Below are positions 15,207-19,294 of a stretch of DNA of 19,294 nucleotides, piece by piece. The notes below the pieces were generated by a model. That model did not search any database. It saw nothing but the letters and a program-made list of their open reading frames with translations, and was not told the DNA's origin. This stretch comes from an uncultured Lachnospiraceae bacterium (lineage in GTDB: Bacteria > Bacillota > Clostridia > Lachnospirales > Lachnospiraceae). The stretch lies in NCBI GenBank assembly GCA_902783295.1, contig CACZQT010000336.1, positions 1 to 19,294 of the forward strand. The letters are read 5' to 3'. The stretch's first letter is position 1; each line of letters begins with the position of its first letter. The position numbers and the translations under genes were made by a program.

Positions 15207-16074
15207 CTTTTACCGGTCCTTCCTCGGAAAACAATCCCGCATCCACCCTGACATATTCCATTTTATCGTCATCGGTCAGGAAGCATTTCTGATACAGATA
15301 ATAATTCTTCCGGTCCAGGACAATCCTGACTTTTGACTGCCAGAACCAGAATCCGGTGCGGATAAAGGCATTCAGCAGAACGCTGTTTCCGGCCTGTTCC
15401 GTCTTCTGGTCATCAAAGCAGAAGATGGCCGTCTTCCGGAGGGGAGGATCTATCTCTTTTCTTACATAGCTGTCGTTGACGGTTTCAGCTGCCGGGGAAG
15501 AAGGCGTAGGCAGATTGTGGACGATCAGCCTCATAATACGAAGCCTTTCCTCCGGAACGGGATTTGTGGCTTCCGCTGCCGAGCTGACAGCGAACAGGCG
15601 CCCCGCATCTCTGGGGATACGCTTTGCCGGGACTGCGTCTGCAGCGTTGGCGAACCCGCCCAGGATATCCTCGCCGGGAAAGTGCTCCAGGATCCGCAAG
15701 CCGTCTTCAGAAATAAAACTGTTATTCAGCAGCTGTTTATACTGCTCTTTTGTAACCGGCAGGCTGCTAAAGGAAATTTCCCGCAGGGATGGACAGTCAT
15801 GGAATATTTTCTGTCCCGTTTCCGGCAGCCGGCCGGATATCTCCGCAGTTTTCAGGTTTGTACATTTTGAGAAGGCGTAAGCGCCGATCTGCCGGATCTG
15901 TGCAGGAATGGTCAGGTGAATTAAGTGAGAGGATTCCGAGAAAGCTCCCTGGCCGATTCTGATAAACATCCGGTTGTTCATTTTTACCGGGACGGTAAGA
16001 GTTTTGTCGGTTCCGCTGTAGCTCAGGATCATATGGTTCAGAAGTATGTAGTCTCTGGCATTCGGAATATTCAT
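15151..16074 (-). CDS. BspA-like leucine-rich repeat (LRR_5) protein, not secreted
   Basis: A 307-residue protein starting at the ATG at 16074, one base after the stop of the preceding small gene, so translation is probably coupled; AGGTG lies 5 bases upstream. Residues about 28-105 contain BspA-type leucine-rich repeats, seen in IGQGAFSESSHLIHLTIP, IGAYAFSKCTNLKTAEIS and IFHDCPSLREISF. Residues about 140-200 are an Ala/Pro-rich, probably flexible linker. The C-terminal 100 residues form a separate unrecognised domain rich in aromatic residues (FWFWQSK, KNYYLYQK). There is no signal peptide or membrane segment. BspA-like repeats are best known on secreted surface proteins, so a cytoplasmic one in a MoxR/VWA operon is unusual and suggests a recognition or adaptor role, by inference. 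Confidence 0.8.
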   Translation of the reverse strand: MNIPNARDYILLNHMILSYSGTDKTLTVPVKMNNRMFIRIGQGAFSESSHLIHLTIPAQIRQIGAYAFSKCTNLKTAEISGRLPETGQKIFHDCPSLREISFSSLPVTKEQYKQLLNNSFISEDGLRILEHFPGEDILGGFANAADAVPAKRIPRDAGRLFAVSSAAEATNPVPEERLRIMRLIVHNLPTPSSPAAETVNDSYVRKEIDPPLRKTAIFCFDDQKTEQAGNSVLLNAFIRTGFWFWQSKVRIVLDRKNYYLYQKCFLTDDDKMEYVRVDAGLFSEEGPVKDEKTAEQIYAKYELLTIL

Positions 16075-16075
16075 C

Positions 16076-16366
16076 TCAGCACCTGCCCCTGCTCGCAAGC
16101 TCCCGCTCTCTCTGCCGGCGCTCTTCCGCGCGTCTGGCGGCGGTCTTCAGATCCTCTTCGGTCAGCGGTCTGTCATGGAGTGTCCGGGAAATCTGCCCGG
16201 CTTCCGGAAGGTCCCGCATGGTATTTTCCAGAAGCTTGATCTGATAGGGCGGCGTGTTCTGCTGAAGCAGGATTTCTTTCAGCTGGGTAAGGGTCATAAA
16301 CGCCTTCTGCTCGGAACAGGTATTCAGGATTCTTTGTATAAAGTCAAGGAGTTCCCTGTCGCTCAT
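16076..16366 (-). CDS. Small helical, charged protein of unknown function
   Basis: A 96-residue protein, first gene of the seven-gene string. The ATG at 16366 is preceded by GGGGAGGAA with an 8-base gap; an earlier in-frame ATG at 16417 lies upstream of the predicted transcript start and is rejected. The sequence is almost all predicted helix. The first two thirds alternate hydrophobic and polar residues (ELLDFIQRIL, TLTQLKEILL), and residues about 68-93 form a strongly charged Arg/Glu helix (AARRAEERRQREREL) that could be a coiled coil. It ends in Cys. I do not recognise the family. Its stop is one base from the LRR start, which ties its expression to that protein. Confidence 0.75.
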   Translation of the reverse strand: MSDRELLDFIQRILNTCSEQKAFMTLTQLKEILLQQNTPPYQIKLLENTMRDLPEAGQISRTLHDRPLTEEDLKTAARRAEERRQRERELASRGRC

Positions 16367-16407
16367 ATCGATTTCCTCCCCGGGCTTTCGTGCTTCGGAA
16401 CAGTAGA

Positions 16408-16436
16408 ATGATAACATTTTCGGAAAAACAGAGCAA
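16408..16436 (-). promoter_or_regulatory. Candidate promoter of the seven-gene string
   Basis: On the minus strand, TTGCTC (16431-16436) and TATCAT (16408-16413, 5 of 6 matches) are 17 bases apart, and TGT before the -10 makes it an extended -10. This would start transcription near 16400, about 35 bases before the ATG at 16366. The -35 matches only 3 of 6. Confidence 0.5.
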
Positions 16437-16491
16437 CCTCTTCTTCGCGAAAACTTTCGGAGATGAACGAGACTGCTTCAACTCCTGAGAC

Positions 16492-16529
16492 AAAAATAAC
16501 CTCTGCTTCTTTCAGCAGAGGTTATTTTT
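16492..16529. terminator. Bidirectional intrinsic terminator after glgA
   Basis: AAAAATAACCTCTGC (16492-16506) and GCAGAGGTTATTTTT (16515-16529) form a perfect 15-bp inverted repeat around an 8-base loop, with T-runs on both strands. It ends the glgA transcript on the minus strand and insulates it from the next operon. The stretch between it and the glgA stop (16530-16615) shows nothing else convincing. Confidence 0.92.
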
Positions 16530-16615
16530 CCGGGAGATAAGCCCGGAGCGGCGTGATCCGGTATTTATGTATTATATGGCATAACCGCTTGCCGGACCAC
16601 GATGGTTCTTTCTGT

Positions 16616-18091
16616 TTACTGTGTCAGTTCCATGTAGAGAGCGCGGTACTGTATCGCGGAATTTTCCCAGGATACATCCTTGTCCATGTCTCTCTGCACC
16701 ATTTCATCCCAGCACCAGCGGTTCGTGAAATAATGCGTCTTCGCACGGTTGATGGCATCCAGCAGCAGACCTGCGTCGTAGTGGTCGAAGGTGAAACCAT
16801 TGCCCCAGCCGGTGATGGTGTTAAAAGGCTCTACGGTATCTTTCAGGCCGCCGGTTTCACGCACGATCGGGATGGTTCCGTAGTGCATGGCAATCAGCTG
16901 GGTAAGGCCGCAGGGTTCAAACTGGGAAGGTACCAGCAGAGCATCCGCGCCTGCATAGATCCTGTGTGCACGGCCTTCATCATACATGATGCTGGAGCAT
17001 ACGCTGCCGCGGTACCAGCTTTCATAGGTACGGAAAGCATTCTCGTATTCCGCATCCCCGGTACCCAGTACAACGATCTGGGTATGGCCGTCCATCAGCT
17101 CCGGCAGGATCGCGTTTACCAGATCCAGACCTTTCTGATTGGTCAGGCGGGAGATCAGGCCGATCACGAACATGTGGTCATCCTGTGCCAGACCCAGTTC
17201 TTCCTGCAGGGCATGTTTGTTGGCCGGCTTGCGCTGCAGTACATTGGTGATGTCATACGGAGCCGCCAGTTTGTTGTCGGTGGCAGGATTCCACATACCG
17301 TAGTCGATGCCGTTGATGATACCGCGCAGCTTCCCGGAGTGATAGCGCAGGTGTGCATCCAGGCCTTCGCCGTAATAGGCAGTCTGGATTTCACCGGCAT
17401 AGGTACCGCTCACGGTAGTGATCATGTTCGCGTAGGTCAGGCCGCCCTTGAACAGGTTCGCATCCACCCAGTTCTGCAGCAGAGCGTCCTTGTTGAAGAC
17501 ATAATCCGGCAGGCCGGTCCAGTAGCGGATGGTGCGGACATCGTAGATGCCCTGGAACCGCAGGTTGTGGATCGTGAGCATGGTCTTTGCGTGGGCCAGA
17601 GGGGTCTGGTCGAACATGGTACGCAGATAAACCGGTACCAGAGCTGCCTGCCAGTCATGACAGTGAATTACGTCCGGCACCCAGTTCATATAGTTCAGGG
17701 CAGCCAGAGCAGCCTTTGAGAAGAAGCAGAACCGGGGCAGGTCATCGATCAGATTGGTATAGGGGTTTCCATACCCGAAAAACTCATCGTTTTCGATAAA
17801 ATCATAGACTACGCCGTCCCAGACATATTCCATAATGCCCACGAAGAACGAACGTCCGTCCGCGCAGAGATCCATCTGGAAGGATCCGCGGTACACCATC
17901 TTTTCCTGGTACTCCCACGGAATGCATCTGTATTTCGGCAGAATTACTTTTACATCGCAGTTCTGTGCAACCAGTGCTTTCGGCAGTGCGTACATGACAT
18001 CGCCCAGCCCGCCGGTCTTTACAAAGGGGTAGCACTCAGAACCGATAAACGCAACACTGCGGCGGGGTTCCGGGAACCATTGTCCATCCAT
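16616..18091 (-). CDS. glgA: Glycogen synthase (ADP-glucose type, GT5)
   Basis: A 491-residue GT-B glycosyltransferase that extends alpha-1,4-glucan from ADP-glucose in the cytoplasm, slightly longer than the usual 475-480. K25-TGGLGDV near the N-terminus is the conserved KxGGL ADP-glucose site. Other family marks are IHCHDWQA (142-149), GLISRLTNQKG (311-321, with R315 and K320 for the donor phosphates), SQFEPCGLTQL (with E392), and RETGGLKDTV. The start is taken at 18091 because GGAGG (18101-18105) lies 9 bases upstream; an ATG at 18100 touches that site and one at 18130 precedes it. No other glg gene adjoins it; it is divergent from a DJ-1-type gene. With the GH13 enzyme in the same window it fits storage-glucan turnover. 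Confidence 0.96.
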   Translation of the reverse strand: MDGQWFPEPRRSVAFIGSECYPFVKTGGLGDVMYALPKALVAQNCDVKVILPKYRCIPWEYQEKMVYRGSFQMDLCADGRSFFVGIMEYVWDGVVYDFIENDEFFGYGNPYTNLIDDLPRFCFFSKAALAALNYMNWVPDVIHCHDWQAALVPVYLRTMFDQTPLAHAKTMLTIHNLRFQGIYDVRTIRYWTGLPDYVFNKDALLQNWVDANLFKGGLTYANMITTVSGTYAGEIQTAYYGEGLDAHLRYHSGKLRGIINGIDYGMWNPATDNKLAAPYDITNVLQRKPANKHALQEELGLAQDDHMFVIGLISRLTNQKGLDLVNAILPELMDGHTQIVVLGTGDAEYENAFRTYESWYRGSVCSSIMYDEGRAHRIYAGADALLVPSQFEPCGLTQLIAMHYGTIPIVRETGGLKDTVEPFNTITGWGNGFTFDHYDAGLLLDAINRAKTHYFTNRWCWDEMVQRDMDKDVSWENSAIQYRALYMELTQ

Positions 18092-18148
18092 TTCTTTCAT
18101 CCTCCTATATAAAACATTTGTGTATTTCATTTGATTTCATACCCTTTG

Positions 18149-18177
18149 ATAATACTACATTTTATCAAGAGTAACAA
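18149..18177 (-). promoter_or_regulatory. Promoter of glgA
   Basis: On the minus strand, -35 TTGTTA (18172-18177, 4 of 6) and -10 TATTAT (18149-18154, 5 of 6) are separated by 17 bases. The leader to the ATG at 18091 is about 50 bases. Confidence 0.6.
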
Positions 18178-18229
18178 GTTTCAGGAAACGACAAACCGAA
18201 TGTGTTTATGACAACATATGCGCTTTTTA

Positions 18230-18258
18230 TTGTATATACAGCGAAAGAATGCTATGAT
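18230..18258 (+). promoter_or_regulatory. Promoter of the DJ-1/PfpI gene
   Basis: TTGTAT (18230-18235, 3 of 6) and TATGAT (18253-18258, 5 of 6) are 17 bases apart on the plus strand, predicting a leader of about 45 bases. Placement here also supports the ATG at 18311 over earlier in-frame starts. Confidence 0.5.
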
Positions 18259-18310
18259 GCAAAAAAAGTTCCGGCATCATAAACGGGATATTTCACGTGG
18301 AGGAAAGAGG

Positions 18311-18856
18311 ATGAAAGCGGTAGTTTTTCTGGCGGATGGGTTTGAAGAATGTGAAGCTTTGATCGTTGTTGACATACTGCGAAGAGCAGGAATCGAAACG
18401 GTGACAGCTTCGATTATGGGCAGGCTGGAGGTGGATTCCTCCAGGCACATCCGGGTTATGGCAGATACTCTGGCAGAGGATGTGGATTTCGGCCCTGTGG
18501 ATCAGATTGTGCTGCCCGGCGGGAAGCTGGGAACGGAGAACCTCTCGAAAAACGGAATTGTGAAGGAGCAGTGCCGGATTTTTGCACAGACAAAGTATCT
18601 CGCGGCGATCTGCGCGGCTCCGTCTGTACCGGCCGGTCTTGGCCTGCTGGAAGGCAGGAAGGCAACATGCCATCCGGATTTCAGATCAAAAATGGCCGGT
18701 GCTGTTTATCTGGATAAAGGCGTTGTCGTGGATGGAAATGTAATAACGGGACAGGGACTAGGAGTCACCTTCGCGTTTGCGTTTGAAATCGTGAAAATGC
18801 TTGTGGGCGAAGAGACAGTCCGGAAGATCAAGGAAGCGATCTGCTGGCGGGAGTAA
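18311..18856 (+). CDS. DJ-1/PfpI (YajL/ThiJ-like) family protein
   Basis: A 181-residue protein of standard DJ-1 length, starting at the ATG at 18311 behind GGAGGAAAGAGG. The expected active-site set is present: E15 in DGFEECEAL (matching DJ-1 Glu18), nucleophile C101 in AAICAAPS (matching Cys106), and H121 in TCHP. LPGGKLGTENL is the conserved glycine turn. DJ-1/YajL-type proteins act in the cytoplasm in stress protection, with proposed deglycase, glyoxalase or redox-sensor activity; the exact reaction is debated and cannot be settled here. It is divergent from glgA with a 219-bp gap that holds both promoters, and is followed directly by a terminator, so it is a single-gene unit. Confidence 0.93.
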   Translation: MKAVVFLADGFEECEALIVVDILRRAGIETVTASIMGRLEVDSSRHIRVMADTLAEDVDFGPVDQIVLPGGKLGTENLSKNGIVKEQCRIFAQTKYLAAICAAPSVPAGLGLLEGRKATCHPDFRSKMAGAVYLDKGVVVDGNVITGQGLGVTFAFAFEIVKMLVGEETVRKIKEAICWRE

Positions 18857-18863
18857 TGAAAAG

Positions 18864-18892
18864 AGCCCGGAACTGTGCGGTTCCGGGCTTTT
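18864..18892. terminator. Intrinsic terminator between converging genes
   Basis: AGCCCGGAAC (18864-18873) and GTTCCGGGCT (18880-18889) form a perfect 10-bp stem with a 6-base loop, followed by TTT C on the plus strand. It ends the DJ-1 gene, 8 bp after its stop; A-rich sequence on its left side gives a short U-run for the converging minus-strand gene as well. Confidence 0.85.
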
Positions 18893-18932
18893 CGTACTCC
18901 TGATCGCGTGCAAAAAGTGCGCAGGTATATTC

Positions 18933-19286
18933 TTACGGCAGGGAGAATGTAACGACGGGATCTCCGTTTCCCAGGAAGCTTTTCATGTCTTTGCCTGTCG
19001 CGTTGTCAATATGTCCAAGCAGGGTAAAATCCCAGCTGTTCACGTCATAATAAATCGTGATCTGATTGCCCTGGTACAGGATAATGTCTCCGGGGCTGGT
19101 GGTGATCTCGGTATCACTCCGGACGATGCTCGTGCCAAGCGGGCCGACCTTCTCAAAACTGCCGTAATCGTGCATGGCTATGGTCAGCGGACTCTTTGAG
19201 AGCAGTTCATAAAAAGCGGCTGCGGACGCATTCTCCGAGAGTGTAGCTGTCCGTGTTTCATCTCCGACGGTAACCTGTATTTTCAT
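18933..19286 (-). CDS. Cyclophilin-like-fold protein
   Basis: A 117-residue cytoplasmic protein, complete in the window from the ATG at 19286 to the stop at 18933. It matches the small bacterial cyclophilin-like family: MKIQVTVGDETRTATL at the start, AAFYELLSKSPLTI, YGSFEKVGPLG in the middle, and GDIILYQGNQITIYY followed by NSWDFTLLGHI towards the end. These proteins share the cyclophilin barrel fold, but proline isomerase activity has not been shown in general, and no residue here proves it. They are often next to flavodoxin or oxidoreductase genes; the neighbour upstream is outside the window. Only 8 bases before the start are visible, so the ribosome binding site cannot be judged. Confidence 0.85.
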   Translation of the reverse strand: MKIQVTVGDETRTATLSENASAAAFYELLSKSPLTIAMHDYGSFEKVGPLGTSIVRSDTEITTSPGDIILYQGNQITIYYDVNSWDFTLLGHIDNATGKDMKSFLGNGDPVVTFSLP

Positions 19287-19294
19287 TTCTTCAG

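Noticed and set aside
16076..16366. The 96-residue protein as a peptide precursor (RiPP) for the neighbouring radical SAM enzyme
   Set aside because: It ends in Cys and is near a radical SAM gene, but has no leader/core division, no Gly-rich, Cys-rich or repeated core, and a highly charged helical C-terminus. No RRE domain, transporter or peptidase for export is present.
16565..16580. TATAAT on the minus strand after the glgA stop, as a promoter for the downstream cluster
   Set aside because: There is no -35 match at 16-18 bases, and a strong terminator at 16492-16529 lies between it and the cluster.
1..19294. CRISPR arrays, tRNA or rRNA genes, insertion sequences, prophage genes
   Set aside because: No regularly spaced direct repeats, cloverleaf-like sequence, transposase or integrase motifs were seen on either strand.

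Overview
The window looks like chromosomal DNA of a mid-GC, Gram-positive anaerobe, most like Clostridia and probably Lachnospiraceae. The support is indirect: strong GGAGG-type ribosome binding sites, tight same-strand gene strings, a glycoside hydrolase family 3 (GH3) enzyme with permuted domain order of the Butyrivibrio/Ruminococcus kind, single-gene bacterial-type glycogen synthase, a BspA-like leucine-rich repeat protein and cystatin-like secreted proteins. No rRNA, tRNA, CRISPR array, insertion sequence or phage gene was seen. I found no broken gene; two genes are close to or cut by the window edges.

Layout. (1) 1-3849, minus strand: an operon reading FUSC-type membrane protein fused to a degenerate HAD domain, then a cytoplasmic GH13 alpha-glucan hydrolase, then a Gfo/Idh/MocA oxidoreductase cut by the left edge. 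A good promoter lies at 3821-3849. (2) 3850-6855: a terminator and palindromic repeat, then a membrane-anchored GH3 beta-glycosidase on the minus strand. (3) 6856-8612: a 300-bp divergent regulatory region, a TetR-type regulator and a secreted protein that looks like a cystatin fold plus an NTF2-like domain. (4) 8656-9907: a stand-alone Ldh2/malate-lactate dehydrogenase gene with its own promoter and a strong bidirectional terminator. (5) 9911-16436, minus strand: a seven-gene string with one candidate promoter (16408-16436). It encodes a 96-residue helical protein, a BspA-like LRR protein, a radical SAM enzyme, a HExxH-metallopeptidase/VWA protein, a MoxR-like AAA+ ATPase, the nicotinamide riboside transporter PnuC and the bifunctional NMN adenylyltransferase/ribosylnicotinamide kinase NadR. 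(6) 16492-18177: glycogen synthase GlgA (minus strand) with promoter and terminator. (7) 18230-19294: a DJ-1/PfpI protein (plus strand) divergent from glgA, and a cyclophilin-like-fold protein (minus strand).

How it fits together. Regions 1, 2 and 6 deal with glucans and beta-linked sugars: extracellular beta-glycoside cleavage at the membrane, intracellular alpha-glucan breakdown and glycogen synthesis. Region 5 is the most unusual part. A MoxR ATPase and a VWA/metallopeptidase are a known type of pair, but here they sit in a near-gapless string with a radical SAM enzyme, a non-secreted LRR protein and a small charged protein, followed by NAD salvage genes. Its function cannot be read from the sequence; it is the best candidate for an undescribed system. 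All coordinates and motif positions were read by eye, and family names rest on recognised motifs, not on a database search.
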